Below, piece by piece: positions 46,306 through 58,040 of a stretch of DNA of 64,000 nucleotides. A program made the translations under genes and the position numbers. The stretch's first letter is position 1, and each line of letters begins with the position of its first letter. Source of the stretch: Homalodisca vitripennis. Taxonomy: Eukaryota > Arthropoda > Insecta > Hemiptera > Cicadellidae. The DNA lies in the NCBI RefSeq assembly GCF_021130785.1, contig NC_060215.1, positions 122,302,001-122,366,000 of the forward strand, in the 5' to 3' direction. Under the pieces are notes generated by a model. It made no database searches, was not told the origin of the DNA, and saw only the letters and a program-made list of their open reading frames with translations.

Positions 46306-47488
46306 CTAGTGTTTGTTTAGGGCTCTGGATGCATAGGCTACTGGCAACAAGCTGTCGCCATAATATTGGCAGAGCTGAGCACCGAGGGCTGACCCAGACG
46401 CGTCTGTTTGGAGTACAATAGGTCGGCTAAAGTTAGGCAATCTAAGGACTGGCTGAGAAACTAACGCGTGTTTTAATTGGTTGAAAGCCTTTTGTTGATC
46501 AGGGCTCCATTCAAAATCAACTCCTTTACGCTTTAATTTGTTCAGTGGTTGTGAAATTTCTGTAAACCCTTTAATAAATTTAGAATAAAAGGCTGTCATA
46601 CCTAAGAAGTGAGAAAGCTGTTTTAGATTTTTCGGTTCAGGAAATTCCTGAATTGGTTTGATCCTATCATTGTGAATTGTGATTGAATTTTGAGAAAATG
46701 TATGCCCTAAAAATTGAATTTGATTTGATGCGAGTGTCATTTTCTCAGGATTAACTGTTAACCCTGCTTTTTCGAGACGGCTAATAACTTCATTTAAATG
46801 AAGTATATGATCTTCAAAAGAACCGGTTGTGTAGACGCAGAGGTCATAAAAAAAATCAAAAATGTATTTGTATTTCATGTCTCCAAACACTTTGTTGATA
46901 AGTCTGGTGAGAACTTGGGACCCGGTCGAGATCCCAAAGGGTACCATATTATATTCAAACTGCCCGTAAGGGACTACAAAGGCAGTGTACTTTTTGCTGT
47001 TCTCACTTAGTGGAATTTGTAAATAAGCACTGTTGAGGTCTAGTAACGAAAAACCGATTCGCGTTACCTAAATACTGACATGCTGCCTCAATTGTTGGTA
47101 TCGGTGTTGATTAAGTCATTAAGTTGTTTGAAATTGACTACCATTCGGGTTTTGTCAGGCTTTTTAGGTACCAAAAAGGCTGGGTGACGACTAAGGACTT
47201 GTTGAGGGGCCTAATTACACCTTTCCTTAAAAGTTCATCAGTGTGCTCTCTAAGGGCTTCAAACTTAGGTGGTGCGAATTGATAAGGCCTACACCTAACT
47301 ATTTGCTGTGATTTAAGGGTTATTTCATAAGTGAGAAGATTAGTGTGCCCTAAATCTTTAGTCAATGTGTTGGAGTATCGGTTAACTAAGTTTAGAATTT
47401 GTTTAATTTGTTGGTGATTGAAATTTTCCCCTATCTTAAAAGGTAGATTTAGATTATTGTTAGGTTGTTCCTTTGCTTGTATTGTCAT
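46306..47488 (-). pseudogene. Gypsy reverse transcriptase, broken
   Basis: The N-terminal part (47488-47138) ends in a frameshift where the PKKPDKTRMVVNFKQLND motif can be read in the next frame. The C-terminal part (46947-46306) starts FGISTGSQVLTRLIN. The catalytic box reads FFYDLCVYT where the family has YLDDLLV, so the first catalytic Asp is lost. LGHTFSQ, FLGMTAFYSKFI and the RNase H start LQTDASGSALGAQL follow. Confidence 0.87.
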
Positions 47489-47499
47489 AATTGAGGCAT

Positions 47500-49079
47500 A
47501 AAATCGCTGGTAAGGTGTCAGCTATCATAAATGAGAAAAACTCCATTATAAGTTTTCTATTTTTAAAATGAATTTTGGAAGTGAACTTAAAATGCAACGA
47601 ATCTCCGGATGCTGTTAGGGCTGATTCGGTTGTCGGTAAGACTTATTTTTTTTAAAAGGTTTTCTTTTGGCCCGGAATAAAAATTATTTTTTTTATCATA
47701 GAAAAATTGCGGGGGCAGTCCCTTGTTTTAAGAAATAATTTCTTATAAAAACAAGGTTAGCTGCCGCGCTACTATTAATAAACATTATTTAAACGAAAAT
47801 AAATAGTTATATTTAGACTAGCATTGTTACTTTTTTAAGAAATGCCAGTGTTTGAAGATCGACATTCACAAGGCAACAATACGCAAATATGATTGAAGTC
47901 GATTGTTGAGTCGGGAGACGTCAGATGTTTGTTTGTTTGTAAGGAACAGCTGTTCCCGCGGTCGGAGTAGGGTCGGGGTGGTGACGTCATACTGACTGAG
48001 ACGAGTGAGACGCAAAAACTATCCCCGATGGATCACTGCCCTTTGTTACTGAGCATTGCCGAGATAACAAACTCACAAAGGCCTAAATTCCACCGGTCTA
48101 TTCAATAACTTTCACTTACTGACTGCGTGCTATTAAACTCTGTTGCAAAATGTTTTTTTATTACTATTGAGTTACGGCAATTATTTACTCTAATTTCTAC
48201 TTATATAAAAATTATTAGCTTAGCAATTAGCAAGAGAACCTTAGTGACTTAACTGTCGTTTTAAATTACGTTGAAAAAAAACCATTAGTGATTTGGGGGA
48301 ATATATATTTAGAACTAATTTATTACCAACTGGGCATACCTGAAAAAATAAACACAGAATCCTGTACCAGCCTTCTTCCATAATAATTTAAGTGAACAAA
48401 TAAGAGTAATCGTTGTCGAACCCAAGGTATAACTACGTAAAAGGCCTTTTAGATATTTTTTAAAACATTTTAAAACCTTTTATTTATTTTTTTTACATTT
48501 TTGCATTTTTAAAAGTTTTTACATTTTTTTTTAATATCTATTTACTTGGTTGTATTAATATATTGCAGACAACAAACAGGCCTTGTATAATAAATTACTC
48601 TTTTTTCTCATGCACTACTAGAAGGCTGTACAGAAGTACAATTAGGACATCTATAGATACTAAATATTTATTCACAAAATCTGAAGTTTAATAAAAATAT
48701 CAATCACTAAATTCTCTGATTTTTAAATGAAAATGGGGTGGGTGTAGAGGAGTGATGAGTTTTACTTTTGTAAAAATATTTTCGTAACAGACTATATTCC
48801 TTAAATTCCCGTGGGCAAATATACTGCTCGTAAAATTTCGTAATTTCAAAAAGGACAAATTCTTTGAACTTTACAAATATTTTATGAAATTGTTATGGAG
48901 TAATGATTGACCGCGGTAGACCATGTGCTTCACATTTTCCTGTTTGGACAAAAGTTAGTCACGACGGGTTCGTGGCTCTAGAGTTTGGCTTTCTTGTACG
49001 AATTTTAAAAATTGAAATTTAAAATAAATTTGTTTTTTTTGTTAAGGTTGAAAATCGTTAACGCTCTTGCTACCCACTT
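47500..49079. other. 5' leader of the gypsy element, no gag recognised
   Basis: AT-rich with no frame over 60 codons; gag and protease are deleted or decayed beyond recognition. On the minus strand the 18 nt at 49059-49076 begin TGGGTAGCAAGAGCG, 3 nt past the 5' LTR, a candidate primer-binding site. Confidence 0.45.
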
Positions 49080-49636
49080 TGTTACCTGCGGTTACAAATA
49101 GTAATGTCGATATGTAATTTTTATACAACAATTCGCCTCGACATCGTGTCCCTTCAGGACTGGAAGACTTATTGCTGGCCAAATACTTATTTATCAGATC
49201 GAAAAATAGTTAATTCTACTCCAGAGCTGTTTCCCTAAAACTAAATTACTAATTAAAATCACACCCAGCTTTAATGAGGACCTACGAATAATTGAGAATA
49301 ATAATCTTCGTGTAACTAATTTAGTGCTGGCTGATTCTGCCGATTCCACATGGCCTGCTAATTTTGAACTGAATAAACTGTCAACTACATTGTTAAAACT
49401 AATTTTTCCCTCCTAACACCTCACGCCCGGGACTCTACCCCTAATTAAAGTGGAATTAGAACATGGTATTAATAAGTTACTGCAATCTTAAACTAAGGTA
49501 CTCATCCGTCCGCGGTCTGCACTCCTCAAGAGCTTGTCCCCGACTCCTGACTTTTTCGCTATAACCCCCCCTTCCTACGTCACTCGTGACGTCATTTGTA
49601 CCTTGTCCCTTTTGGACTTACCGTGGCTCCGCCACA
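49080..49636 (-). repeat. 5' LTR of the gypsy element
   Basis: 557 bp, matching 42090-42641. Confidence 0.93.
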
Positions 49637-49640
49637 TACT

Positions 49641-49970
49641 TACGAAGCAAGCTCACGAAACCGTCACGCGAAGCAGTCTCGTGAAGCAGTCTCACTAAGC
49701 AAGATCACGAAGCAAACTCACGAAGTATACTCACGAAGCAGTCACGCAGAGCAAGCTCATGAAGCAAGCTCACGAAGCAAACTAACGAAGCAGTCACACG
49801 AGGCAGTCTCACGAAGCAGTCTCACGAAGTAAGCTTACGAAGCAATCTTACTAAGCAAGTTCTCGAAGCAGTCTCAAGAAGCAAGCTTACGAAGCAGTCT
49901 CACTAAGCAAGTTCTCGAAGCAGTCTCACGAAGCAAGCTCACGAAGCAGTCTTACGGAGCAATGAAGTAT
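49641..49970. repeat. 13-bp satellite, continued
   Basis: Same CTCACGAAGCARK repeats as at 41818, resuming directly after the target duplication. Confidence 0.92.
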
Positions 49971-51295
49971 CAATTAATAATGATCTAAGATCTGCTTGAA
50001 ATAATTGAAAAATCTCTTTGGAAGCTATGTATAATCTACTTGAAATATTGGCAAATCTGCTTCGAATCAATGTAAAATATAATAGAAATGTAGACAAATC
50101 TACTTAGAACCAATGTAAAAATCGATTGCCAATGTTCTTATATCTGCTTCGAGTTTGTAAAATTGTGTAAATAAAAAATATTGTTGTATGTTTATAATTT
50201 AAGATGATATCTTATTCCACAACCGTATTTTGGTCTAAATCCATATTTATACAGTCGGCCTCCAGAAATGTTTTGTAAATCATCTACAATCAATAATTGT
50301 GCTATTGATAATCTTCTTGACTTTATCTGATATTTTTTCTTCATCTTCTGTATCTATTGTATATGAATCTAATTCTGCATTGTTTAATGTATGTACAGTA
50401 CTCTTACCATTGTTGAACAGTATTTCTACAATCTCTGGTTTAAATTAATGTTATTGCACTAGCCATTAATTTAAGAAAAATATTAATAAGTTTAGTGATC
50501 TATTTAAAATCTTAAGTTTTGTCTTAAAAAACGACCGCATTCTCTATATTGTTCTAACAGACCTATACCTTGATTGGTTTGCTATTGTGTGCGTCTATGA
50601 TCAAGGTTGTTCCAGGCTTTTCTTATAATTTTTATGTTTATAATATTGATTTAATTGTTTTTTATTTATACATAATTTACAAGATGATCTGATTTTTTAG
50701 AGTTGTTTTCCAAATTCTGCAATATCTTTTACCATATTACAAGTATAACATTTTTTTAAAGTGTTCTCCATTTATTGACAACAAATTTGACAACATGAAC
50801 GCAAAAGTTGACAGCATTGATAAAAATGGATGTAACAGTTGACAACAAAGACAACATATTTGACAACATAAACGTAAAATAAACGAGAATTTTGTGTTTT
50901 ATGTTATATTTAACGTGAATTTGCATTTAAATTCATATCCTGAGCGCTCACAATTGATGCAGATAATTTTACACATTATTTCTGGAGGCCGACTGTATAA
51001 ATATAGATTTAGACTAAAATACGGTTATGGAATAAGATATAATCTTAAATTCTAAATATATGACAACATTTATTTTATGTACACAATTTTACAAACTCGA
51101 AGCAGATATAAGAACATTGGCAATAGATTTTACATTGCTTCTAAGTAGATTTGTCTACATTTCTATTATATTTACATTGAATCGAAGCAGATTTGACAAT
51201 ATTTCCTGTATTATACATTGCTTCCAAAGAGATTTTACAATTATTTCAAGCAGATTTGAGATAATTTTTAATAGATGGTTCATTGCTTCATAAGA

Positions 51296-51400
51296 CTGCC
51301 ACGTGAGCTTTCTTCGTGAGCTATCTTCGTGAGACTGCTTCGTGAGACTGCTTCGAGATCTTGCTCTGTGAGTTTGCTTCGTGAGCTTGCTTCTTGAACT
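51296..51400. repeat. 13-bp satellite, inverted copy
   Basis: TGCTTCGTGAG repeats are the reverse complement of the left-arm satellite, only about eight units long. Confidence 0.88.
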
Positions 51401-51922
51401 AAAGAATATAAGAAGTTGAATGAATTAGAAGAAAATAAGAAATATTAAATTTCGAATTTGGAAAGAATTAAAGATAAGTTTGGATTAAAATCATTGTAGA
51501 GTTGGAAGATAAGTGTATTTGACAAATATATTTTAAATATATTGGATGATAAAATTATCAAAGAAATCAGCAACAAAAAAACAAATCAACAACTTACATT
51601 TAATATTTGTTGGAACGAAGAAAATAAAAGAAAAAGGATGTAATATGATTAATATTGTAGAATAAAGATTTTTCAAAATATTTCGAAGATTATTTTCGTT
51701 TATTCGTAGCAAATTTGACAACATTTGTAATAGTGATAGTTCATTGATTAGAAGCAGATTTTACAACATTTCCAATATATTTTTCATTAAAACAGCTTAA
51801 GAAAATAGAAGCAAACCTGAACAGTAAAACAATTTATAGATTTGGTCATTTTCTCATTGAGATTTACTGTTTGATTTTACAGATTCGTTTATTGTCCTTT
51901 AAACAATAATTTACTATTTTAG

Positions 51923-52165
51923 CTATTGAATGCCGTCTTGGAAGATCAGACTCAGACTCAGTCCCAGCTTCAAGCACTCAGCTTTAGAATTACTTAAATC
52001 CTTAAACACCCAAACATTTAACACCCCATCCATTTCATACATCATTCTCCTGAGTAAAGTGCACCTATGTAACAAGTTTTGTCTTAACCCCAAGAACTCG
52101 TCATATTTGGTTATTAATTTCCCAATTTTGAACTTAGGTTGTCCAGAACATGTGAGCCAACACAC
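51923..52165 (-). CDS. Unrecognised 80-codon ORF
   Basis: Minus-strand frame just outside the right end of the foldback element, rich in Leu/Lys with one pair of Cys. No domain recognised; probably a chance frame, though its composition is more protein-like than most in the window. A plus-strand frame overlaps it almost fully. Confidence 0.15.
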   Translation of the reverse strand: MCWLTCSGQPKFKIGKLITKYDEFLGLRQNLLHRCTLLRRMMYEMDGVLNVWVFKDLSNSKAECLKLGLSLSLIFQDGIQ

Positions 52166-52214
52166 GTTTTATCTCATTATACATAGAGTGTTCTATTGGC
52201 AATATAACATATAA

Positions 52215-54950
52215 ACTAGTGACTAGTGTCTCAACACGGAGTTGATATTATTAACAAACGAACGTGTCTACAGTATATATTGCAATGAACTCTGACAAGA
52301 TGGTTTTACAGCCTTATCTAATGTTATGCTTTAGTTTTAAACAACTGACGAATCCTATTGTTCTTTGTTCATCCTATTACGCAATACCACGAAGCGTATA
52401 TCAAGTTTAACCTTGAATACGCTGTGCGCTTTCACAATCGTGTATCTGATAAGTTGAATTGACAACGTGATGTATAAAACTAATACTATTAACATTTGTA
52501 TTTTTACTCGGTGATTTCGAGTCATTTTCCGCAGGACGTTTTTGTTTATAATCGAAACCCGAAAATATAACTAACAAAAAAGGATTATTTACTCTCGTAA
52601 TATTAAACATATCAATCTCAATCTAGAAAAAACGCTAACGATTGTGCATTGCACTCTGAATTAAATGAAATAATGACCAAGATTTCTTTTCTGACCAAGC
52701 AATGAAAAAATTTTGTATCGACTTGTACATTAAAATCTGTAGCAATTTGTCCAACAATCGTAATCAATAGGCCATCCGTGTTATGGCTGTGGAAAGATAA
52801 AAGTTCAAAATTTAGCACTCGTTTTATAGACAAAATTACAGTAAAAATGTTCAAAAATCTTTAAAGAAAGTTGAAAATAATTTATAATCCTCAGGAGAGC
52901 AGATTAGCATGTAAGTAGAAAACATAGCTAATTTCCAAATGTATTTATGCATGATAATGTATTAATAAACAGTTTAATGCTTAATAAGCTATCGAACTAA
53001 TATTCTAATAATTTGAAACAGGGAATTATGACTGTATCATGTAATAGCAGGATCATATAATTATTTTTGTTTCATATGTTGTAACCCCTGTTCGAGTTTT
53101 TAGTATCTTAGTATTCACACTTCGACTGGTCACGCAACAGTTGCTGAATAAATATGTTGAGCGCATTATTTTAATTGAGATAAATCAAATAATCATTGAT
53201 AATTCGAGTAGTTTATCAAGCACTGCTACAAATACATCAATAAAGTTGTTATTGTGTAATTTATATTTACCAACTAATCTTAAGACTACAAAAATCTCAC
53301 GGTCCTGATTTTTAAATTGGACATAAAAACTGATACAAATGACAATTTGGAGGACTTGATGGTCATGTGTTACGAGAGACGTAGCGTACATTAGACGTGT
53401 TTTAGACCATTCAAAGTCACTCAGTTGCGTTCATCGTGCAACATTGTTACAGAACTTTAGGATACATTGTGTACGTGGACTTTAACAAAAGTGAATCAAA
53501 TGAAAAAAAATATTTCTCAGAATATTTTCACACATGAATTAATGTTTTTTGGAAAGGTTTATTCCGACGCCTAAGAGTACACGATTTGCTGACAATTTAA
53601 TGCACAAAATAACATATAGCTTTGGATAGGGATGTCTTAAGATTTTATATTAGAACAGAGTAATATAGGCTAATATATAACAAAAACAACAATTTTCGCT
53701 GCTGAACAGTTTCAGTACTGGAAAACATCTTCAACTTTTATTTTATTTATTTAAACTAAATTTTAATATCCAAATTCTATTTTGTATCTGTTGTTTGCAA
53801 AACAATTTTGAGTAAATTGATTTGCAGTCCTATATAAAAAAGTTTATTTCAATATATTATACAAATTTGTACTGTAATATGTTTTTGCTAAAACAAATAT
53901 CCTACACGTTTTATGAATATTATTATCACAAACCAGCAATGTAATAGTCAGCTAATTAGAGAAGATAAATATTAAAACAACTCATGTTCGTAGCTCACGA
54001 CCAGTACAGTCACGTACTGACTCTTGATATTGTTTACTACTCGGCTTTTTAAAAGTGAACCATCTGCCTTATTTATCAACGGGTTTATTAATTATGGTAT
54101 CTTTAGATAGTTAAATCTAGTTCTAGTTAAATTTTTGAATTGAAATGTAATAGCTTTAACTTTTCATCATATTTAGTTTTTGAAATACTTACGCTTTTTC
54201 ACATGCCGCTATTTTGAATATAAAGCTTGTAAAAGTTATTGTTTTTTACGTATGTAGATAGTTGGGCTATAACGTATATAGATGCCAAATTTTAAGACGC
54301 CGTTTACGCTGACCAGCCGCTATAAGCTGTATCAAAATTGTCTTTTTTTGCTATCTTTTTAAATATTAGAGGATGCATTATAAGGATTAAATAACATTAT
54401 TCACAATCCAACGTTAAGAAATGTTAACCACATATTCAACGCATGGTTTATTCCATATACTAATACTCAACCACATTTTATCTCCTTAAATGACAAAACA
54501 TGACAACTTTATACCATTTCACATTTGTTCTTTCTCTATAGAAAAACAAGTTCTTGTCGTTATTAATTTGTTATAAAACTTCAGAATATTTTATTTCTTT
54601 TTATTTACTGACTGAACTACCTCTGAATAAAATACGTTGTATTCTTTTCGATTTAGGATGCTATTATAAGTATAATGAAATATATACCGTCAGAATGAAT
54701 TACGATTAATCAGATAAAGTAAAATAGATCTTTTCCTTGCGTAAAGTACAAGTTATATAAAATTCTACTTTCAATGACCAACTGTATGCCTATATTTTTT
54801 GACTTTATAAAATAATAAGCCATTAAGAGATTGATCTAATTCCTCTGTAAGTCATTTGTTATAAAAATAAAATATCGGTGAATAAGCATAATAAAAAAAA
54901 GGCAAAATTGGACCCTAGTATGATAAGGATTCTACAAATAGTAATAATAA
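52215..54950. other. AT-rich non-coding DNA
   Basis: Several short minus-strand frames (52407-52854, 53185-53391) without recognisable domains; nothing else seen. Confidence 0.5.
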
Positions 54951-55257
54951 GTTGGTTTGTACCTTACGGTTATGTTACCAGCCTCGGAGGGGACAGACGA
55001 CCGCACTACGACTACAGATCCTCTACTGACGACACCTGATACACGTCTCCACTCACTTCAGTGCCACGACTCCGCTCCCGTCCCCACCACCGGTGCCGCA
55101 CTGGTGGGGCTGAGGACTCGCCACGGCCGGCAACAATGGCTGTTGTTACACTCTTTAGAATTGCTCTCTTTACAACGTCTTTAAACTGTAAGACAAAACC
55201 TAAATATACAGAAAACGAAATAAAAATTTGAATAACAATTTTCTAAAAAATTATTCG

Positions 55258-56118
55258 TTAATAACAATAAAACAATTGCTTCAACTTGTTATTCTGATGC
55301 AGATTGAAATAATGTCGGGTCTGCTTTGGCCCACATATGTGTGGCTCTTCCTCTGTCAACCAATGAATAAATCCATACGGACACACTATGTATGTTCGGG
55401 CCCCTAGAGAATTGTACGCCCCGAAAAGACTCCCGACGTAACAGCCCTGGAATTCACGTCGGTCGTGAACTATCGTGACACTCGGGGCGTGCGATTTTCT
55501 AGCTGGCATATCCTCCACAGTAGCTGAAGATAAATGCTGGTATACCCTCTAATACCTGTGAAGTATCGCTGCTTCACGGGCACAACTTTCTCTTTTATTC
55601 GAATTCTGTGCTAAAGTAAGTACAGATGTCCTCCCTGAAACTTGGTCAAACAAAGCATTCTTTCTTTCCAAAGATTTACACTGCATAGATTTCTCTTCCG
55701 TTGATAAGGGTGTTAGAGCGATGAAGGGATAATTGGGGAGTCCCCATACCAATATCCTCATTGCGATAAAGTTCTTTGTCAACCTTTTTAAAGGATCAAA
55801 TTTTGCGGGGTTCTGGAACACTATCCCGAATATATGACGTATCACAAAGACTGGGTCCAATGTTACCTGACCAACTCATAATAAAACCACTTATTATCTC
55901 CTCATTGATCTCAATACCGGGAGTCCTACACCTCAAACAGATTCAGCTTTTGGTCGCAACTGGAGCGGAAATGGCCCACATAGCGTCTCAGGTTTAAAAT
56001 TTGATTGTTCGGCAATCTCCAACTCCCTTGGGTGCAATATTCGGTTTACAGGGCATAAAAAGTTAATTTTTACACAGCCTAATAGTGATTTTGTAATTAG
56101 TTCTTTCCTTTTACTCAT
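55258..56118 (-). pseudogene. Unrecognised broken coding-like stretch
   Basis: Three minus-strand frames in a row (56118-55933, 55860-55549, 55518-55258) together cover most of 860 bp. The residue make-up is protein-like (for example ILVWGLPNYPFIALTPLS and GSLFGAYNSLGARTYIV) and base composition is richer in GC than the surroundings. I recognise no family. It may be a decayed gene or transposable-element relic. Confidence 0.3.
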
Positions 56119-56129
56119 ATATTATATTA

Positions 56130-58020
56130 TTATTATTAAATTGTACTATCAACATAGCTATTTTGGGATAGTATTCATGTAATTAATGCACAAACTTAAA
56201 TAAATAAATATCTGATATCGTGTCAAGAACGGATGTTTCGAAGGCGATGCCCAAGTTACTGCGTGCCACGGCAATGTAGTGGTTTAAGAACTGCAGGGAA
56301 CTAAAATTCCTATGAAAGTTTTTCATAAAAATTCACAAAGTTTTTAAATCCAGTTCTTCCTTTCTGAATACCAGTGACTAGGAAATCCGAAAAAGACACT
56401 GGGACAGGAGTATAAACTGAAGGTCCACCGGCTGGAGTGAGTGACGTTGCGTTGTCGCTGGTGATATAGAGGGCCTTAGAGAACAAGGCATACCTTTGTG
56501 AGAACCGCTTCCGCGCACCCCCTTCTCCTTCAGTAACACTAAATCCGTAGACCGCGTAGTTGCATAATTAAAGGGTTGAAAGTCAGTTCTGGCAAGCATG
56601 TCTCGATGAGCGAAACTATTGGAGAAAATACAAGCAATGTTGGTAATTTCTTGGAGTGGATTATATTGCCAGAGGATTTTGAGAATACACCTGTTTTAAA
56701 CTCGTATTACTTGTATGTATCTGGTATTGCTGTAGATAGGTGTAATGGCGGACAGAGTAGGGAACGGAAGGCGGGCTCAGACGCAAGGTTACCGGAGGCG
56801 TTTAAGCGACCCAACACCAATGAGACGGCAGGAATGGCGGTGGGGGCGTGTTTTACACAAAGTACTAAATAATACAACGCATAGAGTATCTGGAGTACAG
56901 AGGTTGGCAGGAGAATTGGATAACGCTACTCTCTCAGCCGCGTAGGTGAAGAGTTATATGACGTAGCAGTGTCTGACAATGTCACTGATGAACGTCTCGG
57001 GTATCACAAGAGTAGAGAACACCAAGACAATTGGGGCAGAGATGTTTAAATTAAAAACGAATGCGTCTTAATAATGGCATATTTAATGTAAGAAAAGGCC
57101 GAGATATTTTGCTAAGCGAACTGTACTGGTCTAGCCTCACTACTCTATTCAATGATAATGAAACTACATTTCTTGGAAGCCTATGAATGAATAAATGTAT
57201 GTATGAATGGAAAGAGCAATTATCAAGATGAACTCTTACGTGAATACTACAACAACACAAATTTCTTAGAAGCAGTATCACTAACTGGAGAAAACAGTAA
57301 TACTCCTTTTAGTTAATGTGCTTAGTGGCCCGTAATGCCCCTCGCCCTGAATAAAACACATCCGATGTTCTAGAGAAAATATGGTTTCAAACCTTTATGG
57401 GAATCCAAACCAATCATTCAAAGTTTCAGGTATGGTTAAACAATAATCTTTATGTGTGGCAGTTACTTCCGTCTTAAATTTGCCAACTAATTTCTTTCTG
57501 GATAAGACATTATAACTTATATTCCACTACAAATTACGAATCTTAGTCACCATTGTCATACCCTGATTTTTACTGTAGATGAATTACTAAATAAATATAT
57601 CTTCCTTTCAAATATAACACTTGGTTTCTTGTTACTAAATTTCATGCTGTGAAATAGGTTTATTCACTTTCAATTAAAATTGCAATATGTTTATTTTTGT
57701 TAGATTGATGATTGTACGTGGGAACTAACAGACATTAACGAAAAAGCAACAGCATATAAGCCGAAGACCTAATAATAATTTTTTGATATGGATTCTTTAC
57801 TACTTTAACGCTGTTAAGTTCGCTCACCCACATTAAATTAAAGCTCTATAACTATCATTTCTAACTATGATCAAACTAACAGGAACTAATGAATAACATA
57901 GGTATTCCGAACACATATTTATATTTATTTAATGCGGTTAGTCAAAGTACTTTCCATGCTGTGAAATTGATCTCCTCACATTCAATCAGTGCTTTTAAAT
58001 TATTAATATTGCTGAACTAA
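56130..58020. other. Non-coding DNA
   Basis: Overlapping short plus-strand frames at 56576-56945 lie in a GC-richer patch; no domain recognised. Confidence 0.45.
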
Positions 58021-58021
58021 A

Positions 58022-58040
58022 TATATATATATATATATAT
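58022..58040. repeat. Short (TA)n
   Basis: About 9-10 TA units. Confidence 0.9.

Larger units (their letters stand above)
42090..49636 (-). mobile_element. Ty3/gypsy LTR retrotransposon in the satellite
   Basis: 7,547 bp with a TACT duplication (42086-42089, 49637-49640) and two matching LTRs. Minus-strand order: 5' LTR, ~1.6 kb leader without a recognisable gag, RT, RNase H, integrase, ~2.2 kb 3' region with no env seen, 3' LTR. Multiple frameshifts and a lost RT active site show it is dead. Confidence 0.9.
41390..51925. mobile_element. Foldback element with repeat-built inverted arms
   Basis: The outer end AACGAATCCGTAAAATCAAACAG (about 41421) is mirrored as CTGTTTGATTTTACAGATTCGTTT near 51868, differing at few bases. 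Moving inward both arms hold ~35-bp degenerate repeats (CAAATCTACTTAGAATCAATG type), then a 13-bp repeat, then the ~35-bp repeats again, then a unique inner block (GTATTTTGGTCTAAATC at 50227 and its inverse at 51007). The unique centre is about 50275-50985. A gypsy element inserted into the left arm accounts for 7.5 kb; without it the element is about 3.0 kb. No transposase frame. The architecture resembles Drosophila FB or Galileo-type foldback elements. Confidence 0.78.

Noticed and set aside
54957..55184. GC-rich 75-codon ORF as an exon
   Set aside because: Low-complexity Thr/Leu-rich product, no domain and no splice support.
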